Made by a program: the position numbers and the translations under genes. A stretch of 64,000 nucleotides of DNA from Alphaproteobacteria bacterium (lineage in GTDB: Bacteria; Pseudomonadota; Alphaproteobacteria; Micavibrionales; Micavibrionaceae): contig JAUHVY010000002.1 of the NCBI GenBank assembly GCA_030424975.1, forward strand, positions 248,001 through 312,000, given 5' to 3'. The notes beneath the pieces are model-generated. The model was not told the DNA's origin, ran no database searches, and was given only the letters and a program-made list of their open reading frames with translations. Within the stretch, counting starts at the first letter, position 1; the number at the start of each line of letters is the position of its first letter. Shown here piece by piece: positions 17,477 through 27,231 of this stretch.

Positions 17477-20400
17477 TTATGCGGCTTTTTGCCAAATTGC
17501 TTCTGAAATGTTCTCCAAAATATCCTGGAGTTTTCCATCAAAAATTTTATTGATACGATTAAATCCGCCTTCAGCTTTAAACGCACCCTTATTCATAGAC
17601 TCGCGATCAACAATATATTCTTTCTTTAATTGCTGGCCGATACGCTCTAACCATTTTCGTTGAGGCGCTGTCCAGGCTTGTGAACCGAGGATCTCGTTCA
17701 TAGCACTGTCAACACGCTGATCGTATGGAATAAGCGCATCCCCTACAGCATATCTTCTGATAAAGCCAATGATAGAAGCGGCAATATCTTGATTAGTCGT
17801 TTCACACCACGCGCTCTTGATAGCACTCTCAGAATATCCGTCTATATCTAATTTTAAGCGAAGCTCTTTTAGCTGTTCGCGTGTCAGATCCCGTGGCCTT
17901 TGAACAACAACTTTTAGCGCAGGAATTTCATTCAAATTATCTGAAATATATTTTTTGAACCCATCCAAATAATCCTCCGGACGCACTCGATCTTTGCCAT
18001 AGCCTGTTTCTGTTTTTTTTAACTCATCTTCATGATGAGAAATTAAGATCGGATTCTTAAGCTCGGGGTTGACCTGATCCAATAGCTCCCCAAGCTCAGG
18101 ACTATTCACAAAACAGGCTGCCAGATTCTCAACATCAACCTCTTTTAAATGTTTTATAAAACCTTCAGGATTATAACCGGTCATCGCTTCAAATTTCTCG
18201 ATAGCATTCTCGCTCATATAGTTTTTTTTACGATGAAACTTTGCCAAGAACTGATCCCTGAATTGCCCAACGGCTTCGGGATCTTTAACCGTCTGCAATT
18301 CAGCAATAAGCGTTTTAAAATCAATTTTAGGATTTACCACTACAGGCTTCATATTTGTGAAATCTTCAAGGGCGTCGTAAAGATTTACAGCATCGTATAT
18401 TTTAAAGGTTTGCTTACCGATTTCGTCACATAAACGAGTGGCTCTACCGATCATTTGTTCATAAAGAATACGACTCTTAACCCTACGAATAAAAACCAGA
18501 TTTGTAATCGAAGGAACGTCAATCCCTGTAGTCAAGAGATCAACCGTTACAGCCACATTAGGCAACCTTTCATTCTTATACCTGCGAATAAGCTGCAGAG
18601 GCTTATCAGAGGCTCCTGTGATCTTTAACACAGCATCGTCTTCAATCTCACCATACTGATCTTTGAATGCTTCTTTCATAAGTTTTACAACCAAATCAGC
18701 ATGCTCATCCGTCGCACAAAAAATAAGTGTTTTTTCCTCTAGATTTGGATCTATATGACGCGCCAACTCCTTACAGATCTCTCTGTTATAGGACTCTGTA
18801 ACAACCTTCTTATTAAAGTCTGAAATATCCATCGCTATTTCATCAGGAGCATGCAATAAATCGATAAGCCCTGTCTTACCATCATATAGTTCAACAGCTT
18901 CGCCTTTTTGCCATTTAATACCCTCATCAGAAAGCTTAGTAATTATTCTCACAGGTGGTTCATGATCAATCAAAAACCCATCAATCACAGCCTCACGATA
19001 GCTATACTGAAACACCGGATCCCCAAATATCTCAGACGTATGCAAAGCAGGAGTAGCCGTTAAACCAATCTTGACAGCATCGAAATAATCCAGAACCCGT
19101 CGATACTTTGAAATATAATCATTTTGATCTCTGAAGGTAAGCTCAGCTTCACTCATTTCACGATCAAGAAGATAACCTCTATGACATTCATCAATTACAA
19201 TGCAATCGAACTGATCTGCTTTTGGCTTAGCTGACTCATCCTCCGTATACATCAATCTTTTAACCATTGACTGAACAGTCGTGATTTGAACTTTTGTTTC
19301 AGTATCAGGAAGGGATTCCGAAGCATCTGCTAAACCAAAGATATCTGAAAACGTATGTAAATTCTCCATTCTCGTATCTTTAAATGAATTTGCAGCTTGC
19401 TCACTTAATGCATTCCGGTCGACCAGAAATAAAATCCTTCTAAATCTTCCCACCTTTAAAAGCCGGTAAACTAAAGCAATACAGGTTTTTGTTTTTCCTG
19501 TACCCGTTGCCATTGCCAACAAGCATTCTCGCTTATCTCTTTTAACAGCGTCCTCCACTGCCAAAATTGCTTTTTTCTGATAAGGTCTTAATTGAAAGCT
19601 ATAATTAAAGTCTTCATATTCCAGCTTCTTATTTGCCGCTTCAATGTCTTGCTGACACAATTGCTTCAAACCATCTGGGGTGTACCAACTTTCCAATGGC
19701 CTTCGGAGATTTTTCTCATTTCGGACATCGCAAAACCATACACCGCTTTTAGTTTCCAACTGTCTAAGATACGGTCTCCCGTTTGTTGAAAATACAAAAG
19801 GTATAATATATTCACCCCACAAATTTTCGTGTGATTTCATATCATTAGTAACCCTAAAACCTCGACTATATCTCTTTGCCTGATCAATGGTGGCAGACAC
19901 ATCTTTATTTTTGCGCTTAGCTTCCACCACTGCCATTGGAGTAAGGCCAACAAACAAAACGTAGTCAGCGGGACCATTTTTGGTCGGCCACTCAGCTATT
20001 GCAATGTTTTTACCTTTCTGTGGACGTGCTCCATTTGAATATCTTAGGTTTTCCGTATCTGCGTGCCAACCAGCATCCCTAAGCTGGGCATCAATTAAAA
20101 CTCTGGTATCAGCCTCATCAATATTTATGTAACTAGCGGCCTCTTCTACAGCTTTAACTTTTTCAGTTATTTCTGATGAAGTAATTGAAACATATTCTTT
20201 CTGAATCTCAGCTAGCTTGTCAGTTAGCTTTTTTCTGGCTTCCTCTTCTTCCTGAGCAAGTTTTTCCCATACTTTTTTTTCTTCCTCTGACTCTTGAAGA
20301 CTTTTTTCAGTCTCAGAAACTAATTTTTTATAATCCTCAGCCAATGACGACTGATCTAACAAATCTTGCTTTAGTCTATTCAACTGCTTTTTAAGTTCTT

Positions 20401-20830
20401 CTGTTTCATCTGCAGGAGACTTAGGAGGGATAAACGGACTGACGGGCTCATAGTTTTTAACCTCAAAACTTCTGTAAAACCATAATCCTAATTGCCACGA
20501 AATCTTCATGTGAGCTAAGGTTTGCGAGTGATTTCCATGTAAGTCATGTACTGCCTTATTACCTGTTCTCCTAAGATCACTAAACAGCCTATATACTTCA
20601 TATGGCAATATTCTCTTGTCTCTTAATATATTAAGAAGTTCATACTGAGAAACATTAGGCTCTCCGTACTCACCAACACGCGCCGCTATATTTTGAGCCA
20701 AAAGTTCACCAAACTGCCGAAGCTTCATCAGGGAAGTATTAGGGTCATCAGGAAAATATCTTTCAGCTAATGCGCCCAATCGCATTAACTGTGCATCAAC
20801 ATCCTCCAGAAAGCTAAAATTAGATTCCAT
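17477..20830 (-). CDS. hsdR: Type I restriction endonuclease/translocase subunit
   Basis: Motor and nuclease subunit that translocates and cuts unmodified DNA. Domains in order: N-terminal DUF4145-like helical region (residues 1-110), a coiled coil rich in Glu and Lys (150-230), the nuclease core with PADYVLFVGLTPMAVVEAKRKN (near 285-305), then a superfamily 2 helicase with Walker A ATGTGKTKT, DECHRGY box and LLTTGIDVPSI, and a C-terminal HsdM-binding region. The ATG at 20830 (MESNF) is preferred to an upstream TTG. First gene of the six-gene operon. Confidence 0.95.
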   Translation of the reverse strand: MESNFSFLEDVDAQLMRLGALAERYFPDDPNTSLMKLRQFGELLAQNIAARVGEYGEPNVSQYELLNILRDKRILPYEVYRLFSDLRRTGNKAVHDLHGNHSQTLAHMKISWQLGLWFYRSFEVKNYEPVSPFIPPKSPADETEELKKQLNRLKQDLLDQSSLAEDYKKLVSETEKSLQESEEEKKVWEKLAQEEEEARKKLTDKLAEIQKEYVSITSSEITEKVKAVEEAASYINIDEADTRVLIDAQLRDAGWHADTENLRYSNGARPQKGKNIAIAEWPTKNGPADYVLFVGLTPMAVVEAKRKNKDVSATIDQAKRYSRGFRVTNDMKSHENLWGEYIIPFVFSTNGRPYLRQLETKSGVWFCDVRNEKNLRRPLESWYTPDGLKQLCQQDIEAANKKLEYEDFNYSFQLRPYQKKAILAVEDAVKRDKRECLLAMATGTGKTKTCIALVYRLLKVGRFRRILFLVDRNALSEQAANSFKDTRMENLHTFSDIFGLADASESLPDTETKVQITTVQSMVKRLMYTEDESAKPKADQFDCIVIDECHRGYLLDREMSEAELTFRDQNDYISKYRRVLDYFDAVKIGLTATPALHTSEIFGDPVFQYSYREAVIDGFLIDHEPPVRIITKLSDEGIKWQKGEAVELYDGKTGLIDLLHAPDEIAMDISDFNKKVVTESYNREICKELARHIDPNLEEKTLIFCATDEHADLVVKLMKEAFKDQYGEIEDDAVLKITGASDKPLQLIRRYKNERLPNVAVTVDLLTTGIDVPSITNLVFIRRVKSRILYEQMIGRATRLCDEIGKQTFKIYDAVNLYDALEDFTNMKPVVVNPKIDFKTLIAELQTVKDPEAVGQFRDQFLAKFHRKKNYMSENAIEKFEAMTGYNPEGFIKHLKEVDVENLAACFVNSPELGELLDQVNPELKNPILISHHEDELKKTETGYGKDRVRPEDYLDGFKKYISDNLNEIPALKVVVQRPRDLTREQLKELRLKLDIDGYSESAIKSAWCETTNQDIAASIIGFIRRYAVGDALIPYDQRVDSAMNEILGSQAWTAPQRKWLERIGQQLKKEYIVDRESMNKGAFKAEGGFNRINKIFDGKLQDILENISEAIWQKAA

Positions 20831-21025
20831 CTTAAACTCAAACAAAACTTATAAACAAAAAAGTAAAAGACAGACTTTTTCAGTATTGAACGACAATTAT
20901 GTTACGACCGAAAGCCAAGCTTAACTTCAAAAAATACAATGCATAGTATATATAATTATTATTTTTGTCACTTCATGTATGGCACCTTAGTGCTAATTGT
21001 ATATACATGTAGCTTTAATATTTCT

Positions 21026-21451
21026 TCAATATAACTCCAGCCACTTTTGAACATCGTCACAAACATGTTTTAAAGGGCGTTTGTTTTTACCGCGTAAATC
21101 ACATTCCCATACGGTCATATGCCTGATACCTGCTTGATCAAGAAGAGCCCTGACTTCTTTATCGCGTTCTTTATTCCTGTTTAGCTTTTCTTCCCAAAAT
21201 TCTGAATTCGTTTCAGGGATATTGACGCGTGGACAGTCATGCATATGCCAAAAGCACCCGTTAATGAACAACGCTGCATTATATTTTCGAAAGTATAAAT
21301 CGGGCTTACCTGGAATCTTTTTATTATGCAGAGAGTATCTGAAGCCGCGTTTATGCAATTCCTTTCGAATTTGCATTTCAGGCTTCGTATTCTTATTTTT
21401 CACCGCCGCCATATTTTTACTTCTGGCCGCTTTAGTGTGTATATCTGCCAT
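21026..21451 (-). CDS. vsr: Very short patch repair endonuclease
   Basis: Nicks 5' to the T of T:G mismatches produced when 5-methylcytosine deaminates, protecting the host from mutation by its own C5 methylase. The 141-residue protein has the fold core KPDLYFRKYNAALFINGCFWHMHDC, with the metal Asp and the two His residues. I use the ATG at 21451 (MADIHTKA) rather than an upstream TTG. It is divergent from the methyltransferase gene, with 80 bases between the two starts. Confidence 0.93.
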   Translation of the reverse strand: MADIHTKAARSKNMAAVKNKNTKPEMQIRKELHKRGFRYSLHNKKIPGKPDLYFRKYNAALFINGCFWHMHDCPRVNIPETNSEFWEEKLNRNKERDKEVRALLDQAGIRHMTVWECDLRGKNKRPLKHVCDDVQKWLELY

Positions 21452-21533
21452 TTTTTGATCGCCCGGAGTGGAACCCAATCTTCATTTACCTTAATAATAG
21501 TGTACTTAGTAAAATTCAACGTTGAGGATTCAC

Positions 21534-22448
21534 ATGGCTGTGAAATTCATTGACCTCTTTGCGGGTATTGGAGGTTTTCACTTAGCTTTTCATGATTTAG
21601 GAGCAGAGTGTGTATTTGCTTCTGAAATCAATCCGCACGCCAGAAAAACATATGAAACAAACCTGAAAAAGATTTCGCCAGAGCTTTTTGAAAGCGGCAA
21701 TTTCAATGACGATATTTTAAAGATCATCGACCCCGCGGCGCAAGTTCCTGACTTTGATGTGCTATGTGCAGGCTTCCCGTGTCAGCCATTTAGCCAAGCC
21801 GGATATAAAAGAGGCTTTTCTGAGAACCTGGATTCCAGAGGGAATATGTTCTTCAGAATTTGCGACATCATAAAAGCAAAGAGACCAAAAGCATTCTTTT
21901 TGGAAAATGTCAGGCACCTCATCAAACATGATAACGGCCGTACTTTTGCAATCATCAAGAAAACCCTCGAAGATGATTTGGGCTATACATTTAAACACAA
22001 GGTCGTGAAAGCCTCAGATCATGGCCTTCCACAGCATAGACCGCGTGTATTTATTGTCGGATTTAATAAAGATTATGGCGATGATCTGCCTGAATTCATC
22101 TTCCCGGAAGCAACCCCCCTAAAGAAAACAATGTCTGATATTTGGGGCGGTGAGTGCAGCCGTGAAGTCGGCTACACATTGCGCGTCGGCGGTCGAGGCT
22201 CAGGCCTTCATGACAGACGGAATTGGGATGCGTATTTGGTTGACGGTAAAGAACGTCGCCTGTCTTCCAAAGAAGGCAAAGAGATGATGGGCTTCCCAAG
22301 TAATTACGAATTCCCTGTCTCAGAAGTTCAAGCTCTAAAGCAACTTGGGAACAGTGTTGCGGTTGATGCAGTTGAAGCCACAGCCAAATCAATTTTAAAA
22401 TATCTGGAAGAGAACTTTGCCGAAGAAGAAGTGAAGAAATATGCTTGA
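21534..22448 (+). CDS. DNA (cytosine-5) methyltransferase, probably CCGG-specific
   Basis: Methylates cytosine in DNA. Motif I DLFAGIGGF, motif IV with catalytic Cys GFPCQPFS, motif VI ENVRHL, and motif X near QLGNSVAVDAVEAT are intact in 304 residues. The target-recognition region is GYTLRVGGRGSGLHDRRNWDAYLVDG. CCGG specificity is inferred from the HpaII-like endonuclease that follows. The ATG at 21534 is chosen because TTGAGGA lies upstream. Its last eight bases overlap the endonuclease gene. Confidence 0.92.
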   Translation: MAVKFIDLFAGIGGFHLAFHDLGAECVFASEINPHARKTYETNLKKISPELFESGNFNDDILKIIDPAAQVPDFDVLCAGFPCQPFSQAGYKRGFSENLDSRGNMFFRICDIIKAKRPKAFFLENVRHLIKHDNGRTFAIIKKTLEDDLGYTFKHKVVKASDHGLPQHRPRVFIVGFNKDYGDDLPEFIFPEATPLKKTMSDIWGGECSREVGYTLRVGGRGSGLHDRRNWDAYLVDGKERRLSSKEGKEMMGFPSNYEFPVSEVQALKQLGNSVAVDAVEATAKSILKYLEENFAEEEVKKYA

Positions 22449-23541
22449 TGATATCTATAAAGGAAACTCAGGAGAGTGGGCAGAACTTTATAGCTTCTTA
22501 AAGTTGCTTGGCGATGGTGAGTTTTATAGCGCAGACAGACATTTCCAAATCCTGGATGATGATAAATACCCCGTCTGCAGCATATTTCGTGATAACTTAA
22601 ACAACAGCCTTCTTGAATACGAGATCGACGAAACCACAAAACAAGTCGAACTCAAAAACGGCAATGACGTCTTACTAAGTGTAACTCAGGTCGATTTCAA
22701 AGAAGGTGCTCGCGAGCTTCTCGCTCAAATTAAAAACAAAGAAAAACTACGCATCAGTGTTTCCGATTTTTTGGAACGAATTCACAAACCGAAAATGAAG
22801 GGCAAGTCTTCAAACAAGCGTGACTTGACCGTAAAAATCTACGACTCCAGAATTAAGAAAGAACAAAAGCTTGGCTTCAGTGTAAAATCAAAACTGGACG
22901 GTAAGGCAACGCTTTTCAATTCAAACGGACATTCAACCAGTTTTCTATATAAAATCAAAAACTTTGATCAATTAAGCGAAGCCGACTTGCAACAGATGAA
23001 GTCTGATGCAAACGGTAAACCGATGAAGAATAAAACGCTTATACGCTTCCTATATGATCGAGGTTGTGAGCTTGAATATTTAGAAGCCGATGAACCCGTT
23101 TTCAGAAATAATTTGAAAATGATCGACAGTAACTTTGACGTCGTAATGGCAAATGCAGTTTTGTATTCCTACCTTACACGCGGCGCAAAAATGACTGAAT
23201 TAGTTGACATGCTGATTGAGCACAATCCCGCAGACTATCCACTTGATACAGGGCACTGTTTTTATGAGCACAAAATCCGTCAGTTCCTATCTGCTGCAGC
23301 GTTAGGTATGACTTCAGCCTCAGTTTGGCAAGGGCAATATGACGCAACCGGGGGATTTATTGTTGTCAGAGAAGACGGCGCATTACTCTGCTATCACGTC
23401 TATAACTGGAATGATTTACAAGACTACTTATTCGAAACAACATTCCTGGATCAGCCAAGCACGGGCCGCCACAAATATGGAATGATTGAAGAAGAAACCC
23501 CCGATATTATTCGCCTGAATTTCCAGGTACGTTTTAGCTAA
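22441..23541 (+). CDS. HpaII-family type II restriction endonuclease
   Basis: A 366-residue protein that starts MLDDIYKGNSGEWAELYSFLKLLGDGEFYSAD, the N-terminal signature I associate with the HpaII endonuclease family (cuts CCGG). Methyltransferase, endonuclease and Vsr together match the known HpaII-type gene set. Translation is coupled to the methylase by the overlap, which would help delay nuclease production when the element enters a new host. No separate controller protein is seen. Confidence 0.82.
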   Translation: MLDDIYKGNSGEWAELYSFLKLLGDGEFYSADRHFQILDDDKYPVCSIFRDNLNNSLLEYEIDETTKQVELKNGNDVLLSVTQVDFKEGARELLAQIKNKEKLRISVSDFLERIHKPKMKGKSSNKRDLTVKIYDSRIKKEQKLGFSVKSKLDGKATLFNSNGHSTSFLYKIKNFDQLSEADLQQMKSDANGKPMKNKTLIRFLYDRGCELEYLEADEPVFRNNLKMIDSNFDVVMANAVLYSYLTRGAKMTELVDMLIEHNPADYPLDTGHCFYEHKIRQFLSAAALGMTSASVWQGQYDATGGFIVVREDGALLCYHVYNWNDLQDYLFETTFLDQPSTGRHKYGMIEEETPDIIRLNFQVRFS

Positions 23542-23550
23542 CATCTCCAT

Positions 23551-23582
23551 AAAAATAAAGCGTCACTAAACAGCGACGCTTT
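23551..23582 (-). terminator. Terminator after the 136-residue minus-strand gene
   Basis: An 8-bp stem (AAAGCGTC/GACGCTTT, loop of ten) is followed on the minus strand by ATTTTTATGG. It also lies just after the HpaII-like endonuclease stop and may act weakly in that direction. Confidence 0.65.
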
Positions 23583-23603
23583 AAAGCTTAGATATAGATA
23601 TAT

Positions 23604-24014
23604 TTAACATGTCTGTCCTATGGCTCTGAACGGTTGCGGATTGATAATCTTTGCAGCAGCATCCAGAACTTCCAGGCGCGGAACATTCTTCGTATAATGT
23701 GCCGGATTCTCTCCGGTTCCATCAACTCGTTTGTAACTGCCAAACCATCTGCATGATTCATCCTCTGTAAAAACTTCATGAAATTCAGGCAAATTATACA
23801 CTTCCATTTGATGGGTAAGTAACCTGATACAACATGCATCACGAAAAATGTTCGTAACTTCATCTGCCAACCCACGCTGTGATAAGCGAAGACTTACAAA
23901 TGTATGCCATATCAGAATATAATAACCTTGGTTCAAAAGGCATTCCGCAGGGGCAATGATAATAGTCAGTGTTGTTTTACAGCCGAAGTAACAGTAGTGC
24001 TCAGTGTGTCTCAT
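23604..24014 (-). CDS. Hypothetical protein, 136 residues
   Basis: No family recognised. The ATG at 24014 is preceded by AGGGAG at a good distance and the gene ends at a terminator, which support it. Cys-rich N terminus (HYCYFGCKTT) and a later CRWFGSYKRVDGTGENPAHYTKNVPRLEVLDAA segment. The N-terminal third is hydrophobic in part but not a clear membrane helix. Confidence 0.55.
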   Translation of the reverse strand: MRHTEHYCYFGCKTTLTIIIAPAECLLNQGYYILIWHTFVSLRLSQRGLADEVTNIFRDACCIRLLTHQMEVYNLPEFHEVFTEDESCRWFGSYKRVDGTGENPAHYTKNVPRLEVLDAAAKIINPQPFRAIGQTC

Positions 24015-24146
24015 AATATGCTCTCCCTTTCTGATGAGGAGAGCTGCGCAGCTCTAATTTAAATTTAGGTTAGTGGTGTCCACAATTCCACAATACTCGT
24101 TAAAATTGTTTTTAGGGGTTTTTGTTGGTAGCAGTTTTGTTTTAAG

Positions 24147-25064
24147 TTGTTTCATATAATTGAAACCTCAACGAAACACATTACGGAAAACATTGTGATT
24201 TTAAGCCAACAAAAGAGAATTGCTTTATTGAAAAAGGCTAAAGAATTATTTGCTTACAAGTCCTACCCTAATTTCAAGCAAGTCAGAGTAATAGAACTTG
24301 CAACGAAAAAAAAAGAAGAATTACTTCAAAATAACATGAATAATGTTGATTTAAAGTTAATTACAAAAGGTCCGTTTTGCATGCACCTTAAAAATCCAGA
24401 AACTTCTTTTATCAATATCCCTGATCTATTTTACCTAGCCATTTTACAAATGATGGAAGAAAATGAAATTGATCTGTCTTTCTTAAATAAAGAATTACGA
24501 CTAAATACAAGTGACTTACCGCAAGTTCTCAGTATGTTCATGGAGATATCAGAGCAAGATGAAAAACTTGGAAAGCAAAGTCTGCCGGGAGATTATTGGG
24601 GCTACATGCCATCAATTGAAAAGAAAGGCTGCATAGTAAAATTCGTTCTTCGTATTAAACAAAATAAAGACGGTGCCCTAACAAGTGAAGAACTGTTTTA
24701 TTACCGAAAAGAAGGATACTCGGATTATTTCAAACAAAAAAGTGAAGGGTACATAATCGAGAAAAACATGCATTGCCTCATGGTATTGCGAGATGCCTCA
24801 TCATATTACATGCCAAAGGTTTATATGCTTCGAAAAGAGCCCTCCACCAGCAATAAATGTCTCGGATTTGAAGGCGGAAGCTTGATCGTTAGCCCAAGCG
24901 GTATTGGCGTTAATACAATTCAACGCAAAATCAGATTTACGCGATCAAAAGAGGCAATCCCGCATAACAAAGAGGCGTTAATAAACGAGCATGGTATTGG
25001 CATTCATAAACCTGATACGGACGATGCAGTCGCGCGCAGCCTCTTTGAAAAACTTCTACCTTAA
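24147..25064 (+). CDS. Hypothetical protein, about 300 residues
   Basis: No family recognised. The frame opens with TTG at 24147. A GTG at 24195 (VILSQQKR) may be the true start, since neither has a strong Shine-Dalgarno. The N-terminal third is Lys-rich and helical. The C-terminal half is beta-rich (GCIVKFVLRIKQNKDG, HCLMVLRDASSYYMPKVYML). It ends eight bases before the WD40-like gene, so the two form an operon. Gene content around it suggests accessory or defence cargo. Confidence 0.6.
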   Translation: MFHIIETSTKHITENIVILSQQKRIALLKKAKELFAYKSYPNFKQVRVIELATKKKEELLQNNMNNVDLKLITKGPFCMHLKNPETSFINIPDLFYLAILQMMEENEIDLSFLNKELRLNTSDLPQVLSMFMEISEQDEKLGKQSLPGDYWGYMPSIEKKGCIVKFVLRIKQNKDGALTSEELFYYRKEGYSDYFKQKSEGYIIEKNMHCLMVLRDASSYYMPKVYMLRKEPSTSNKCLGFEGGSLIVSPSGIGVNTIQRKIRFTRSKEAIPHNKEALINEHGIGIHKPDTDDAVARSLFEKLLP

Positions 25065-25072
25065 TCTTCATC

Positions 25073-26212
25073 ATGGATATATTCGAGCACATCCCCATAC
25101 CTGATGAATTTAAAAGCTTAAGACGTTATCTACGCTTGCTTTCACCTGAGGGCAAAGGTTTTAAAGGTGATGAATGCGCATTCATTCGAAAAGACGACAG
25201 CTTTATTGCGCTGGAAAATTCACACGCGATAAACCGTTACATTCAGATGCCTGATGACTTATTACTTGGATACAACTTCATTTGGCGTGCCTTTGATGAT
25301 TATCCATGGCGTTATCAAAAATACGACGATGCATACCAATGCGGGCTGTGGGATTTAAAAACAGGAAAACAACTTCTGGAATTAAAAGATATGCACTTCG
25401 GCTCAGTTTTAGGAGCGCAAATCCTAGATGATAAGCGTTTGATTACGTGGGCTGACGATTTCCTGATAAACATCTGGGATCGTAGCACGGGTGAATGCTT
25501 GCAAAAGATACCTGTGGGCATTGATAAACGTGCTGATTATAAATACCCCGAACCCGATGACGATGAAAAACTCAAAAGCAAATTATGGGGACAGAAGATT
25601 GATGAAACAAACGCAGAGAGTCATCAAAAAACTCTTGAACGAATGAATGAAAAAGACGCCGAAGCATATATAGAAAGCGAAGCACAAAGACTTAAGAAAT
25701 CCGAAGAAAACAGAGAAAGGTATAAGCGGCGCATAAAAGACATTACTGATAAATACGGGAATGTGCCGTATGTAAAAAGCAACGCGTTTAGCAGTTGGAG
25801 CGATGAGCGCCGCAAAGCTTATGTCGATAACCGACAGGAGCTTTCCTTTAGTCTGAAATTCGTTTTGCCGAAAACAGATGACAACCGCGATACCACTTAT
25901 GCAACATTTAAGGGGAGCAATCCTGACAGCATTCATTGGGAAACCTATTCAGGCAATGATATATGGGATTGCTTCAGTGAACTTGAGGGCGTCAACGCAG
26001 GATATTCATTCAACCAAAAGCTTAAGGACGGACGGTTCTTCGTGACAGGTGAAGAATATGGCATAAGTGATAAGGCCTATATCTGGGACGGCGGTCTTAA
26101 TCTGAGCATACTACTGTCACCTATGGGACGTGACTACTGCCTCGCCGACGGACAACAAGATGATGGCGCTATTTCTTATGATGAAGGCGACGTGAGGTTT
26201 TATGATTATTAG
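25073..26212 (+). CDS. WD40-like beta-propeller protein, hypothetical
   Basis: A 379-residue protein with at least two WD-type repeats: GSVLGAQILDDKRLITWADDFLINIWDRSTGECLQ near residues 103-140 and YSFNQKLKDGRFFVTGEEYGISDKAYIWD near 315-345. A charged helical insert of about 110 residues (many Glu, Lys and Arg) separates them. No enzymatic motif is seen. Probably a scaffold or sensor acting with the preceding gene product. Confidence 0.6.
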   Translation: MDIFEHIPIPDEFKSLRRYLRLLSPEGKGFKGDECAFIRKDDSFIALENSHAINRYIQMPDDLLLGYNFIWRAFDDYPWRYQKYDDAYQCGLWDLKTGKQLLELKDMHFGSVLGAQILDDKRLITWADDFLINIWDRSTGECLQKIPVGIDKRADYKYPEPDDDEKLKSKLWGQKIDETNAESHQKTLERMNEKDAEAYIESEAQRLKKSEENRERYKRRIKDITDKYGNVPYVKSNAFSSWSDERRKAYVDNRQELSFSLKFVLPKTDDNRDTTYATFKGSNPDSIHWETYSGNDIWDCFSELEGVNAGYSFNQKLKDGRFFVTGEEYGISDKAYIWDGGLNLSILLSPMGRDYCLADGQQDDGAISYDEGDVRFYDY

Positions 26213-26238
26213 CTTTTCCCTACGAATAAAGAAAAAAC

Positions 26239-27231
26239 TTACTTCCCTATTGCTATTCCGTTAGCCACCAGTGCGGGAGCAGAAGAAGGGTTTAACAACA
26301 CATCATCTGAACTGAGCGTAGAAGGTATATCAGGCACATTACCAATAACCGGCTTAACGTCTTGCTGACCTGAAGCAGCCTCATTAACTGCTAACTGATA
26401 ATCAATATGCTCTAAATATCTTTGCATGGGCTCATTATCGACAGCCGCATTATGAAGTGCCTCTACATCTGTGCGTGAATTTCCGCTCAGAACCAAAGAT
26501 TCATCTTGCTCCAAAAGCTGTTCGTATGACCATTGCACAGAAACAGCCAACTCTTCTTCACTTTGACCAATCGCAGGCACATCTGCGGCATCTGTAAAAC
26601 CAAAATAATCCTCAGGCGCAGGCACTTCGTCATAAACGAAATTCTTAGCCAGAATTGCCGAAGGCAATCCCGGACCTTCATACTCAGCCAATCGAGGATC
26701 ATGCTGATCAAGCACAAGCTCGTTTGTCCTCATTTTCTCAAGTATTATAGGAATAATAGTTTCCGGCGTCACATCTTCATGACGCATGATTGCATTGTTC
26801 CAATAATCCATCTGACTACCTGATGGCTTAGGGTGAAACAACGCTTGGGTAATTTCTTCCATGTCACCACCTCTGGAAGCAACATGAAACGCATTTTTTG
26901 GTGCATGTACTATTGGACCTGCAAGCTCCCACAAGTCAAAACTGCTTGCGATTTCTTCACCAAAATTCATTTTTAGATAGCCACTGCTATAAGAATGCCT
27001 GAAGGCATCAATGACCATTTTGTCGTCTGTAATATCCTTCGCAGTTACAACACTACCGTCTCCGTAAAGCTCACTACGTTTGGTCATACCTTGTGCATAG
27101 GCATCCAATATTTCATCACGATGTATTAAATATGCTGCTGACATCTCAGCAGTGCCAGCCGTCGCAACACCAAGCCCCAATGCTCCTGTTGCACCAACTC
27201 CACCTATACCCATTGCTAAAGGATTAGACAT
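26239..27231 (-). CDS. Possible effector with RHxY...MDxWNN domain (DUF6973-like)
   Basis: A 330-residue protein. It opens with a Gly/Ala-rich, weakly hydrophobic stretch (residues 1-30). A segment near 75-150 (DAFRHSYSSGYLKMNFGEEIASSFDLWELAG, later SQMDYWNNAIMR) resembles the RHAYW...E...MDLxNN pattern of a domain found in bacterial toxins and secreted proteins (DUF6973-like). The Arg-His and Asn-Asn pairs are retained. The C-terminal 150 residues are acidic and have no known motif. It begins directly at the stop of the upstream membrane-protein gene. Confidence 0.5.
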   Translation of the reverse strand: MSNPLAMGIGGVGATGALGLGVATAGTAEMSAAYLIHRDEILDAYAQGMTKRSELYGDGSVVTAKDITDDKMVIDAFRHSYSSGYLKMNFGEEIASSFDLWELAGPIVHAPKNAFHVASRGGDMEEITQALFHPKPSGSQMDYWNNAIMRHEDVTPETIIPIILEKMRTNELVLDQHDPRLAEYEGPGLPSAILAKNFVYDEVPAPEDYFGFTDAADVPAIGQSEEELAVSVQWSYEQLLEQDESLVLSGNSRTDVEALHNAAVDNEPMQRYLEHIDYQLAVNEAASGQQDVKPVIGNVPDIPSTLSSDDVLLNPSSAPALVANGIAIGK

